Assembly: GCA_963817515.1 (NCBI GenBank) | Contig: CAWFPJ010000023.1 | Coordinates: forward strand, 62,001-126,000 | Source: DATMNI01 sp963817515 | Lineage (GTDB): Bacteria > Acidobacteriota > Terriglobia > Bryobacterales > Bryobacteraceae | Reading direction: 5' to 3' | DNA: 64,000 bases | Shown here: piece after piece, positions 16,551 through 26,300 of the stretch | Position numbering within the stretch: the stretch's first letter is position 1 | Layout: every line of letters begins with the position of its first letter | Made by a program: the position numbers and the translations under genes | The notes under the pieces: generated by a model | Databases searched by the model: none | The model's input: the letters and a program-made list of their open reading frames with translations, nothing else | What the model was told of the DNA's origin: nothing

Positions 16551-19500
16551 ATGAGCTCCGTTAGCCGGATTTCGATCCTGGTGGCGCTCGTGGCCGTATG
16601 CGCGCCGGCCGCCGCGCCGTCTTCTGACAACCAACCGCATCTGCTGACCACCGTGGCCCAGGTACGCGCGCTTACCTTAGCGCAAGCCGCGCAGCGATAC
16701 CCCATTCATCTCAAGGGCGTAATCACGTACCGCGCGCCGGAATACCAGGTAACGTTTTTTCAAGACCGAACCGCGGGGATTTTTGTTTGGATAGAGCAGT
16801 CGGATTTGCAGATCACCGCTGGCAGCGTGGTTGAAGTAGATGGCAACACCACTCCAGGTGACTTCGCCCCTTCCATCGAACACGCCAGAATCCGTGTCCT
16901 TGGGCGCGCTGCTTTGCCCGCACCCAGCCGGAAAAGCGTGCGGGATCTGCTGACGGGGCAGGAAGACAGCCAGTGGAGCGAAGTTCATGGGATTGTCCAT
17001 TCGGTGGCCCTTGAGGACCGGCTGCCTCCGGACATGCGCAAGGGTCCGCTCCAATTGGTGCTCGGAATCGCGTCCGGCAGCAACAAGCTGAAAGTCAGAA
17101 TCAGAGATTTTCGACAGAATAAGGATTACGGTTACCTGGTTGACTCCGCGGTTACGGTTCGCGGCGCGTGCGGCACTCTGTTTAACGATCGAAGGCAGCT
17201 CGTCGGTATCCAGATCTTCGCCCCGAGCGTTGACCAGGTCACTGTAGATCAGCCGTCACCCGGGGACCCCTACGCTCTTTCCATCCTTCCGGTCAACAGC
17301 TTGATGCAGTTCACCAGCGCCCAAGTCTCTGGGCGGCGCATGCGAGTGCAGGGTGTCGTCACCTGGCGCGACCCGGGCTACTCGATCTTCATCCAAGATG
17401 CCTCCGGCGGATTAATGGTTCAGACCGGACAGGCGACAGGTGTCGAACCCGGCGACATGGTGGATGCAATTGGCTTTCCCACCGCCGGGCGCTACGCGCC
17501 GGTTCTTGAGGATGGCGGTTTCCGAAAAATCGGTCGACGCAGCCTGCCCGCGCCGTTGAATCTCACGGCTGCGGTCGGCTTATCCGGCGACCACGACGCC
17601 GAACTTGTCAAAATCAACGGCCGTCTGCTGGACCATTTCGTGCGCGGAAAACGGCGGATCTTCACTTTGCAACTCGGCACTTTCACTTTCACCGCCCGGC
17701 TGCCGGAGAATGCCGTTACCGATCAGTTACGTTCCATCCGCGATGGCAGCCAGCTGCAAATCCTGGGCGTATGGTCGGTGGAGACGGACGAATACCGGCA
17801 TCCCACTTCATTTGGAGTTCTGCTGCGCTCGGCCGGCGACATCGTGGTTCTTCAACAGGCGTCGTGGTGGACCGGGCAGCACTTTTTCGGATTGCTGGCC
17901 TTGCTGGTTGGTGTAATACTGTTCGGGTCGCTGTGGGTGGCCGTCTTGCGTTACCGCGTCGAGGAGAAGGCCGAGACCCTCCGCGCCGCTCTGGAATCCA
18001 CTGGGGATGGCATCCTGGTGCTGAACTCGGAGCTAAAGGTTGTCAACTGCAACCAAAAGTTCATCGAAATCTGCCGGATTCCCGAATCCCTTCGGCTCAC
18101 CACGGACGAAGCAGCAATCCTCCGCGCAGTGAGCCTGCAGTTGAAAAATCCAGGCGCCTTCCTGGCCAGGGTCCATGAACTCAATAACGATAACCTGACT
18201 CAAAGTGACGACGTGCTCGAATTCAAGGATGGCCGCATGGTCGAGCGCCACTCCGAACCACAGCGCGTAAAAGGGAAGAGCGTGGGACGCGTATGGGGAT
18301 TCCGCGATGTGACCGAGCGTAGCCACGCCCGCAAGGAACTGGAGAGAGCCAGGGATGCGGCCGAAGTGGCCAGCCGCGCCAAGTCCGACTTCCTGGCCAA
18401 CATGAGCCACGAGATCCGAACGCCAATGAACGGTGTGATTGGCATGACGGATCTGCTGCTGGATACAGACCTCACCGCCGAACAGCGGAACTTTGCGGAG
18501 ACGGTGCGTGCCTCGGGAGAGGCGCTGCTCACCGTCATCAACGATATTCTGGATTTCTCCAAGATCGAAGCCGGCAAGCTGACGATTGAGCCTATAGCCT
18601 TCGACCTCCGTCTGGTCATGGAGGATGTCTGTGAAATGCTGGCTCCCAAAGCTGAAGAGAAGAAACTGGATGTGGTTCTCCAATACGCATCCCATCTGCC
18701 ACGCCACTTTATTGGAGATGCCGGAAGAATCCGCCAGGTGGTGACGAACCTCGTCGGCAATGCCGTGAAGTTCACCGCGCTTGGTAACATTGTGATCCAG
18801 GTCGAGTGCGAGATCGAGGACGCGCGGTCGGCACGCATGCGAGTCTCCGTTTGCGATACGGGGTGTGGAGTTCCCGAGGATAAAATTGGCGCGTTGTTTC
18901 ACAAGTTCAGCCAGGCCGACAGTTCGACCACGAGGAAGTACGGAGGCACGGGACTGGGGCTGGCGATTTCGAAACAGCTCGCGGAGCTGATGGGAGGCAC
19001 GATCGGAGTCCGTAGCAGCCTTGGCGAAGGCTCCACATTCTGGTTCGCCTTGCCGCTGGAACTCGATTCGCACCCTCAAGACGCGCCTCTTCCCGTCGCC
19101 GACCTGCGACAGTTGCGAGCCTTGATCGTGGACGATAGCGAGGTCAATCGGCGCGTGCTTCACGAACAGATCACCGGTTGGGGGATGCGCAGCGGAAGCC
19201 TCAGTTCCGGCGAGATGGTACTGGTCGCTCTTCGAGCGGCCAAGGAAAGCGGCGACCCCTACCACTTCGTGCTCCTGGACCACCAAATGCCGGGAATGGA
19301 CGGGGTCGAGGTGGCCGGAGCCATTAAGGCCGATCCGGCCGTCCGGGATACCGTGGTCATTCTGCTGACGTCGATAGGCCGGGGCGAACTCAAGCGCACA
19401 GAGGACGCTCGCGTGGATGTATCCCTGGTCAAACCGGTGCGGCAGTCGCAATTATTGTTTGCGCTTTCCACCGCCTGGTCCAAGAAGCTGGGAATCACGC

Positions 19501-20024
19501 ATGTGGTTCGTTCCCCATCCAAACGTGGAGCCGTGGCTGGCAATTCTAAGTTGAACGAGTTTGCAGGGCGAACGGTGCGCGTTCTGGTCGCCGAAGACAA
19601 TCCGGTTAATCAAAAGGTTGCCATCCTGATGTTAGGAAAGCTGGGGATCCGGCCGGACGTAGCGGCGAACGGTCGCGAGGCCGTCCAAATGTTTGAAACG
19701 AATCCTTACGACTTGATCTTTATGGACTGCCAGATGCCTGAACTGGACGGTTACGCAGCTTGCCGGGAGATTCGGAGCCGGGAACAGGCTGGACGCCGGG
19801 TCGCAATCGTCGCCATGACCGCCAAAGCCATGGAAGGTTCCCGGCAATTGTGCATCGACGCGGGCATGGACGACTACATCTCCAAACCTGTCAGGCGTGA
19901 CGAAATGTTCGAAGCTCTGCGGAAATGGCTTGCCCCGCAACGAATCGAAGACGAATCCTCCGGTTCACCGTCAGCAGATCTGGCGGCAGCGTCCGAACAC
20001 ACCTTACCTGTCCAGTTGGGTTGA
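16551..20024 (+). CDS. Membrane hybrid histidine kinase with two receiver domains
   Basis: A 1157-aa sensor. A signal peptide (residues 1-24) leads a ~415-residue periplasmic part with repeated OB-like modules; VRALTLAQAAQRYPIHLKG marks the first. A membrane helix near 443-465 (LLALLVGVILFGSLWVAVL) is followed by a PAS-like segment. HisKA has its phosphoacceptor His at ~620 in NMSHEIRTPMNGVIGM. The ATPase domain has DTGCGVP and GGTGLGLAISKQL. Two receivers follow, with phosphoacceptor Asp in VLLDHQMPGMDG and in IFMDCQMPELDG; both keep their acidic pairs and KP lysines. The frame starts earlier at 16446, but the ATG before the signal peptide is preferred. The ligand of the sensor domain is unknown. 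Confidence 0.93.
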   Translation: MSSVSRISILVALVAVCAPAAAPSSDNQPHLLTTVAQVRALTLAQAAQRYPIHLKGVITYRAPEYQVTFFQDRTAGIFVWIEQSDLQITAGSVVEVDGNTTPGDFAPSIEHARIRVLGRAALPAPSRKSVRDLLTGQEDSQWSEVHGIVHSVALEDRLPPDMRKGPLQLVLGIASGSNKLKVRIRDFRQNKDYGYLVDSAVTVRGACGTLFNDRRQLVGIQIFAPSVDQVTVDQPSPGDPYALSILPVNSLMQFTSAQVSGRRMRVQGVVTWRDPGYSIFIQDASGGLMVQTGQATGVEPGDMVDAIGFPTAGRYAPVLEDGGFRKIGRRSLPAPLNLTAAVGLSGDHDAELVKINGRLLDHFVRGKRRIFTLQLGTFTFTARLPENAVTDQLRSIRDGSQLQILGVWSVETDEYRHPTSFGVLLRSAGDIVVLQQASWWTGQHFFGLLALLVGVILFGSLWVAVLRYRVEEKAETLRAALESTGDGILVLNSELKVVNCNQKFIEICRIPESLRLTTDEAAILRAVSLQLKNPGAFLARVHELNNDNLTQSDDVLEFKDGRMVERHSEPQRVKGKSVGRVWGFRDVTERSHARKELERARDAAEVASRAKSDFLANMSHEIRTPMNGVIGMTDLLLDTDLTAEQRNFAETVRASGEALLTVINDILDFSKIEAGKLTIEPIAFDLRLVMEDVCEMLAPKAEEKKLDVVLQYASHLPRHFIGDAGRIRQVVTNLVGNAVKFTALGNIVIQVECEIEDARSARMRVSVCDTGCGVPEDKIGALFHKFSQADSSTTRKYGGTGLGLAISKQLAELMGGTIGVRSSLGEGSTFWFALPLELDSHPQDAPLPVADLRQLRALIVDDSEVNRRVLHEQITGWGMRSGSLSSGEMVLVALRAAKESGDPYHFVLLDHQMPGMDGVEVAGAIKADPAVRDTVVILLTSIGRGELKRTEDARVDVSLVKPVRQSQLLFALSTAWSKKLGITHVVRSPSKRGAVAGNSKLNEFAGRTVRVLVAEDNPVNQKVAILMLGKLGIRPDVAANGREAVQMFETNPYDLIFMDCQMPELDGYAACREIRSREQAGRRVAIVAMTAKAMEGSRQLCIDAGMDDYISKPVRRDEMFEALRKWLAPQRIEDESSGSPSADLAAASEHTLPVQLG

Positions 20025-20043
20025 TCCAGTTGGGTTGATCCAG
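20013..20043 (+). repeat. 14-bp tandem duplication across the hybrid kinase stop codon
   Basis: The unit CCAGTTGGGTTGAT occurs twice, followed by CCAG. The TGA stop of the hybrid kinase (20022-20024) lies in the first copy. As 14 is not a multiple of three, the second copy is out of frame and does not extend the protein. Confidence 0.85.
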
Positions 20044-20367
20044 GTAACGGAGACCGGATGACGGGTACCGGAACTCTCATCCAACCCGTCTTCCACTTTA
20101 TAGTTAAAGCTAATGCTTAGTTAGGCCTAGCGTGAATAATCGAGGATAGGTTAGCCACCCTTGGCAACCTTGAACGCGCGCGCTGGGCGTGTCAGTGTAC
20201 AAGGGTACTTAGCAGACTGTAAATACAGCCAATGAAAATCATACGAATTCTTGCTCCCGGTGCGCCGGCTGGAGTCGCGGCCTTCGCCCGGCTAAGCTGC
20301 CGCAAACACTTTTCGCCGGCTGCGCTTTTCAATCGTTGGCCATTGTGACGTTTTATAGGAGATATGA
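20025..20367. other. Intergenic region between the two kinases (343 bp)
   Basis: No coding frame is supported. It contains the second copy of the 14-bp duplication and an AT-richer stretch at 20095-20260 that may hold the promoter of the second kinase. I could not pick out a convincing -35/-10 pair. Confidence 0.5.
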
Positions 20368-21624
20368 ATGACGACTCTGTCCTCCGGCCGTGCCGGCATC
20401 CACTGTGGACAACTGATTACGGCACTCCAGGGAACCAGGTGGCAGGCCGAATCATCCAGCCGCCCCATAACCGAAGTCCTGGCCAACGTGAGCCACGAAA
20501 TTCGCACGCCCATGAGCGGCATCATTGGCATGACCGAACTGGCGCTGGGCACGACTCTCCAGACGGAACAGCGGGAATACCTGGAAATCGTGCGGAGTTC
20601 AGCCGACACGCTTTTAAGGGTCCTCAACGATGTTCTGGATTTCTCCAAGGCGGAAGCCGGGGAAATGGAATTGCTTCCCGTCAATTTCGAACTGGACGCG
20701 TGCATTTCGGAAGTGATGAAGGTAGTATCCTGCGACGCCCAACAAAAGGGTTTGGACCTGACCTGTGAAATTGCTCCCGGCGTTCCCCCATGGCTCGTGG
20801 GCGACGAAGCCAGGCTGCGTCAAATCCTGGTCAACCTGGTGGGCAACGCCGTGAAATTCACTTGCGCTGGAAAGGTCTGGACTCGCGTCTGGGTGGAAAG
20901 CGAAATCGGTGCGGCACCGTGCCTGCACTTCATGGTGGGCGATACGGGCGCCGGAATTCTTGCGGAAAAGCAGGCCCTGATCTTTGAGCCCTTTGAGCAG
21001 GGTGATGCTTCCATGTCGCGACAGTTTGGGGGAATGGGCCTGGGTTTGACGATCGCCGCCAAACTGGTGGAACTTATGGGAGGACGGATCTGGGTGGAAA
21101 GCCCATGGCTGGCGACTGGCTCGGGCGACCGCATTGAGGGCAGCGCCTTCCATTTCACAGTGAATCTTGCATTAGGGAAAAGCACTCGACCGGCAAAGGC
21201 TTCGCTGAAAACCGCCGAGTCAATCGCAGCCCGCCCGCTCCGCATTCTGCTGGCTGAGGATAACGTGGTCAACCGTCGCCTGGCGCAACACCTGCTCGGG
21301 AAAAAAGGCCACATCGTGATCCCGGCGTCGGACGGCCGGCAAGCGCTCGCGATTCTTGCGCGCGAGACGGTGGACTTGGTCCTTATGGACGTTCGAATGC
21401 CCGAAATGGACGGTCTGCAGGCAACCCGTGCGTTTCGAAAACAGGAGCAGGCGGGCAAATCCCGGCTTCCCATTGTTGCCCTGACCGCGCATGCAATGAG
21501 CGGTGACCGGGATTCTTGTCTGGCCGCCGGCATGGATGCCTACCTCACGAAGCCGATTCAACCCGCCGAGCTTCAGCGTGTCCTTGACGGCGTCTTAACC
21601 ACGGCCTCCCTCGCCTTCGCGTGA
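20368..21624 (+). CDS. Soluble hybrid histidine kinase with one receiver
   Basis: A 418-aa cytoplasmic kinase made of HisKA, HATPase_c and a receiver, with only ~35 residues in front of the H box and so no sensor domain of its own. The phosphoacceptor His is at ~43 in NVSHEIRTPMSGIIGM. The ATPase boxes are NLVGNAVKF, DTGAGI and GGMGLGLTIAAKL. The receiver has AEDN near residue 298, the acceptor Asp in LVLMDVRMPEMDG, and TKP. AGGAGAT sits six bases before the ATG. It lies directly after the membrane hybrid kinase and may relay or modulate its signal; that is inferred from position. Confidence 0.92.
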   Translation: MTTLSSGRAGIHCGQLITALQGTRWQAESSSRPITEVLANVSHEIRTPMSGIIGMTELALGTTLQTEQREYLEIVRSSADTLLRVLNDVLDFSKAEAGEMELLPVNFELDACISEVMKVVSCDAQQKGLDLTCEIAPGVPPWLVGDEARLRQILVNLVGNAVKFTCAGKVWTRVWVESEIGAAPCLHFMVGDTGAGILAEKQALIFEPFEQGDASMSRQFGGMGLGLTIAAKLVELMGGRIWVESPWLATGSGDRIEGSAFHFTVNLALGKSTRPAKASLKTAESIAARPLRILLAEDNVVNRRLAQHLLGKKGHIVIPASDGRQALAILARETVDLVLMDVRMPEMDGLQATRAFRKQEQAGKSRLPIVALTAHAMSGDRDSCLAAGMDAYLTKPIQPAELQRVLDGVLTTASLAFA

Positions 21625-21761
21625 CCGCCACTCCCCGTTGCGGCTGCTCTGACAAGTTTCGGAACGGCACCGCTCGGTTGCCGGCATCCGCCCAAACACC
21701 GTAAAGTACATGGTGACGGCGGCTGAATTCGACCGCCGGCGCTGCCATTTAACTGGCATCT

Positions 21762-23222
21762 ATGATGCTGCTCTTCGCCATCCCTGCGTTGTTTGTCGGG
21801 AACCATGCTTGCTCCGGTTGCCACGCCGAGATTTACCGCAGCTACAGCGTCACCCCCATGGCCGTAAGTAGCGGCCGCACTCTGCCCCGATTGACTCCGG
21901 GCTCTCTTCGGCACGCCCCTTCCCAGGTTCGCTATGAGATCGACGTCAATGGCCTTGTCCGCCTTTTCAAAGGTGAGAAGCGAGACCAGCGCCAACTCAG
22001 CTACTACATCGGATCTGGCGTTGCCGGCCGCAGCTTTGGCTACGCCCGCGACGGATTCCTGTTTGAGGCGCCTGTCACGTGGTATGCGCAAACCGGCTCC
22101 TGGGATGTTTCACCGGGCTACGCGTCCGATTCCGCATCCCGCTGGAACCGGCCGATTGAGCCGTCGTGCCTCTTCTGTCACGCCAGCCAGACGCACTCGC
22201 GCGAAGGCACGCAAAATGCCTATGCCGATCCGCCCTTTGACCATGATGGCGTTACCTGTGAGCGCTGCCACGGGCCCGGTTCGTCGCACATCGACGGCAA
22301 GGCCAAAATGGCGAACCCGGCTTCGCTCGCACCGGCGCGCCGCGATGCCGTCTGTGCCCAGTGCCATCTCACCGGCCAGTCGCGTGTTGCCCGCGCGGGC
22401 CGCCAATTGACAGACTATAGGCCAGGCGACCTCTTGTCCGATTTCGTCGCCTTCCTCGTTCCCACGGCGCCCGGCGACTTCCAGGTCAATAGCCACGTCG
22501 AGAAGCTTGCCGAGAGCGCCTGCAAGCGGTCTGCGGGCGACCGCTTGTGGTGCGGCACGTGTCACGACCCACACTCCGTGCCTACCGCATCCGAACGCGC
22601 CGCGTGGTTTCGCGCCAAGTGTCTCACCTGTCACCATGCCTCCCAGTGTGTCCGCGGCCCCGATTGCAGCGGCTGCCACATGCCCAAGAGCTCCGCCGCC
22701 GATGCCGGCCACGGCGTCTTCACGGACCACAGCATCCCGCGAACTCCCGGCCGCGGTCGCGCTCAGCCCGCCGTCTCGTGGAACCTCCGCGGCTTCTCGG
22801 CCGCTGACGCTGGAGACCGCGAGTTGGGCCTGGCGTATGCCGAAGCGGGCGTCCGCACAGGCGACCGCCGTCAACAAGCCGAAGCCATCCGTCTGCTTAC
22901 CGCCGCGCCCCAGGATGCCGAGGTGCAGGTTCGGCTCGCCGATCTCCAGGAGCGCGCCGGCAACCCCGGCCGCGCTGTGTCTCTCTATCAGGCAGCCCTG
23001 CGTCAGGACCCGAACGCCGTGGTTGCACTCGTCAACCTGGGACGCTTGTACGGTTCCAGCGGCTCCTTGGACCAGGCCATCGCGCTCTGGCGTGAGGCCT
23101 TGAAGCGGAACCCGTGTCTGGCCGAGGCCGGCGCCAACTTGCAAATCGCACTGCGCGCAAAAGGCGATTCTGCCGGAGTGGCAGCAGTCCAGCGCCAACA
23201 GTCGTTCTGCGTATTCGAATAG
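21762..23222 (+). CDS. Heptaheme c-type cytochrome with C-terminal TPRs
   Basis: A 486-aa protein with seven CxxCH heme sites (CSGCH, CLFCH, CERCH, CAQCH, CGTCH, CLTCH, CSGCH) in residues 17-310, arranged like cytochrome c554/DmsE-type domains. Tetratricopeptide repeats follow (residues ~350-480, with AEVQVRLADLQERAGNPGRA and VVALVNLGRLYGSSGS). The first ~13 residues are hydrophobic, a very short export signal, and heme attachment requires the periplasm. It opens a co-directional cluster with a TonB-dependent receptor, CRTAC1 protein, TPR protein and thioredoxin. It may move electrons to or from an extracellular or periplasmic partner bound by the TPRs; the partner is unknown. Confidence 0.9.
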   Translation: MMLLFAIPALFVGNHACSGCHAEIYRSYSVTPMAVSSGRTLPRLTPGSLRHAPSQVRYEIDVNGLVRLFKGEKRDQRQLSYYIGSGVAGRSFGYARDGFLFEAPVTWYAQTGSWDVSPGYASDSASRWNRPIEPSCLFCHASQTHSREGTQNAYADPPFDHDGVTCERCHGPGSSHIDGKAKMANPASLAPARRDAVCAQCHLTGQSRVARAGRQLTDYRPGDLLSDFVAFLVPTAPGDFQVNSHVEKLAESACKRSAGDRLWCGTCHDPHSVPTASERAAWFRAKCLTCHHASQCVRGPDCSGCHMPKSSAADAGHGVFTDHSIPRTPGRGRAQPAVSWNLRGFSAADAGDRELGLAYAEAGVRTGDRRQQAEAIRLLTAAPQDAEVQVRLADLQERAGNPGRAVSLYQAALRQDPNAVVALVNLGRLYGSSGSLDQAIALWREALKRNPCLAEAGANLQIALRAKGDSAGVAAVQRQQSFCVFE

Positions 23223-23268
23223 ACAGCCTTTTTTGAGCCGGCCAATGTTCCGGTAAGCATCGATGTAT

Positions 23269-23293
23269 AATTACTGCGGGTGGGGCAGTAATT
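23269..23293 (+). promoter_or_regulatory. Perfect 9-bp hairpin upstream of the TonB-dependent receptor
   Basis: The arms AATTACTGC (23269-23277) and GCAGTAATT (23285-23293) enclose a 7-nt loop, GGGTGGG. It lies 58 bp before the GTG start in an AT-richer patch. No T-run follows, so it is more likely an operator or leader structure than a terminator. Confidence 0.5.
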
Positions 23294-23351
23294 TCACGGG
23301 GAAATTTCAGCCTGCAGGGTCGCAGGTCACTTAGTTAAGTGGAGGTTACTC

Positions 23352-26300
23352 GTGAAAGTTCAGTTTCAACTCGCCGTTTTCCTTTTGTCGTGTTCGTTGT
23401 TTGGCCAAAGCAACCGCGGCGCCATTACGGGAACGGTTTCGGACGCCGCAGGGGCCCTGGTCCCGGGCGTCCAGGTGGTCCTCATCAATACGGAGACGGG
23501 TGCCAGGTCCGACACCGTCACCACTGGAACCGGCAACTACTCGCTGCTGCAATTGCCGGTAGGCACGTATACCCTCGCAGTTGAGCGGGCGGGTTTCAGC
23601 AAATACGAACAGACCAATATACAGGTCCAGCTCGCCGTCACCACCCGTGTTGATGTGGTGCTCACGGTTGGTTCGGCTACGCAATCAGTCACAGTAGACT
23701 CGGAATCGACCCTGCTGAAGACCGAGAGCGCCGAGCAGTCCATGACGGTCGGGGGCAACCAGATCGCGGAGCTTCCCATCAACTTCGGCATCGGCGCCGG
23801 CGCCATCCGGAATCCACTATCCTTCATCCAAATGACGCCTGGCGCCTATTTCAACGGCTGGAACAACATCTCTATCAATGGAGGCTCGGCTAATTTCAAA
23901 GTCGTGTTCGAAGGCCAGCAGTCTGACGATCCGTATTCTACGCAGGTTTCCGACGAGATCCAACCGTCGGTGGAAGCCATTGAACAGTTCACCCTCCAAA
24001 CCTCGAACCTGACGGCTGAGTACGGTGGAGTTGGCGGCGGCGGTATTTATAACTTTTCATCGAAGAGCGGCACCAACCAATTCCACGGCAGCGCCTACAG
24101 CTATATCGAGAACACTGCCCTCAACGCCGGCATTCCGTTCACCGACGACGGCACCGGGCATCATCAAAAGGTGGTGAAACACCTGGCCGATTACGGCGGT
24201 ACGATCGGTGGCCCGGTGATAATCCCAAAACTCTATAACGGAAAAAACAAGACTTTCTTCTTTTTCAATCTGGAGAGATATCGCGACCGCGAAGCGCTGT
24301 ATAACGGCATCACCACGGTGCCGAACGCCGAATATCTGACGGGCAACCTGAGCAACAACCTCCTGGTGACCGGCAACCGGAACCTGGGGACTGACTTTGC
24401 GGGCAGAGCGATCATCCAAAACGCCATCTACGATCCGGCATCCGCGGTGATCGATTCAAGCGGGCGGCGCGTGCTCCAGGTCTTCCCGAACAACGTCATC
24501 CCGCAGAGCCGTATTGACCCGGTCGCGGCCAAGATCATGGCGCAGTTCCCGAAGCCCAATATCGGTAACGACCTGTTCGTCAACAATTTCGCGGAGACGG
24601 GCGACTTCTATAAACTTCAGCAGCTTCCCTCCCTCAAGGTCGACCAGAACTTCGGCAGCAAATTCAAAGTCTCCGCATTTCTTGAATCCCAGAGCACTAC
24701 CAAGTCGAACGGGGTTGACGGTTTGCCGCAGGTTCTGTCACAGGTTCGGATCCAGGCGATTCGCAGCCAGTTGGTCCGTTTGAACTCCGATTACACCATC
24801 TCGCCCACGCTGCTTTTGCATTTTGGCGCAGGCTACCAGCAACACAGGAATCCCGATACCGTCCCGCCGGTGAGCGCCAACTATGACAATACCCAACTCG
24901 GAATTGTGGGCTCTCCCGGCACCGGATTCCCCCGCATCGGCGGCATCGGCGACAACGTCTATGGCGGCATGACCCCCAGCTTTGGACCGGGCAGCCGCAA
25001 CCTGTTCATCGGCAGGAGGCTGTCGGGGCTTCCCACCCTGAGCTGGGTGCACCAGAACCATACCTACAAGATCGGCGTTGAGTACAAGTACGACACTACC
25101 AACTACTCATCGAAAACCAATCTGTCGCCTAATTACGGCTTCAGCGGCTCCGAGACTTCTCAGCCGCTCTATGGGCAGGTGCTTCCCACAGGAACAGGTA
25201 TCGGCTCCGCATGGGCCAGCTTTCTGCTCGGCGATTACGACAGCCTTTCCGCCGGCAATGGGCAGGCGCTGTTCTACCGCCGGACTTCGTGGGCGTTGTT
25301 TGTCCAGGATAGCTGGAAGCTGACCAAGAAGCTCACTCTGGATTACGGTCTGCGCTGGGATCTTCAGCAGCCGATCCAGGAACTGCATGACCGCATCGCC
25401 AGCTTCAGTCCGACCACTCCTAATCCGAACGCCGGCGGCCTACTCGGCGGGGTGGCGTATGAAGGATCCGGAGCGGGCCGCTGCAGCTGCCAGTTCGCTC
25501 CCTACTACCCGTACGCCATTGCCCCCAGGTTTGGCGCGGCGTACCAGATCAATGCTAAAACGGTCATCCGCGGCGGGTGGGGTTTAAGCTACGGCCCTCT
25601 GGTTCCCTTGTTGACGGATCCTTCCGCTTCCAGCATGGGCTTTAACACGGTTACCGTTCCGTCACCCGGCAACGGCGTCGGAGCCGGGTTTCTTACCCAG
25701 CCGCTGGTTTTCAATCAGACTGCTCTTTTCGGGGCGGCCTATGATCCCGGCTTGAACGTGGTTCCCGGCGGCGGCATCCAGAGCGCTCCCGCCCAGGTGG
25801 ATCGAAACAGCGGACGGCCTTCCCGGGTAAATCAATGGAACATCTCGCTGCAGCGCGAGGTCATGAGGGACCTGGTCGTGGAAGCGGCTTTCGTGGGCAA
25901 TCATGCGGTTTGGGTAGCCAATGGCAGCTCCCAGGGTTTCTACAATGCGACCATCGGCAACCTGATTAACTACGATGCGGTCAGCCCGGCGACACTCGCG
26001 AAGTACGGGCTCGGCGACCTCACCAATGCCAACACCCGTGCGCTGCTCAGCGCTACCATCGGTTCTCCCGCCGCCATTGCCGCCGGGTTCACAGCGCCGT
26101 ATCCGGGTTTTCCGTCCACAGCCTCGGTGCTCCAAAGCCTGCGCCCATTTCCGCAATACAGCAGCATTGCTCAATACCAGGCGCCGCTGGGCGATTCCTG
26201 GTATGACGCTTTACAGACCAAGGTGATCAAGCGCTTTTCGCACGGCCTCACGGCGAGTCTGACTTACACTTTCTCAAAGACTCTCGACTCCACCACGAAT

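Noticed and set aside
18033..19451. A 472-residue minus-strand frame inside the hybrid kinase gene
   Set aside because: It is antisense to well-supported HisKA, ATPase and receiver domains and its own translation is His/Arg-rich with no domain.
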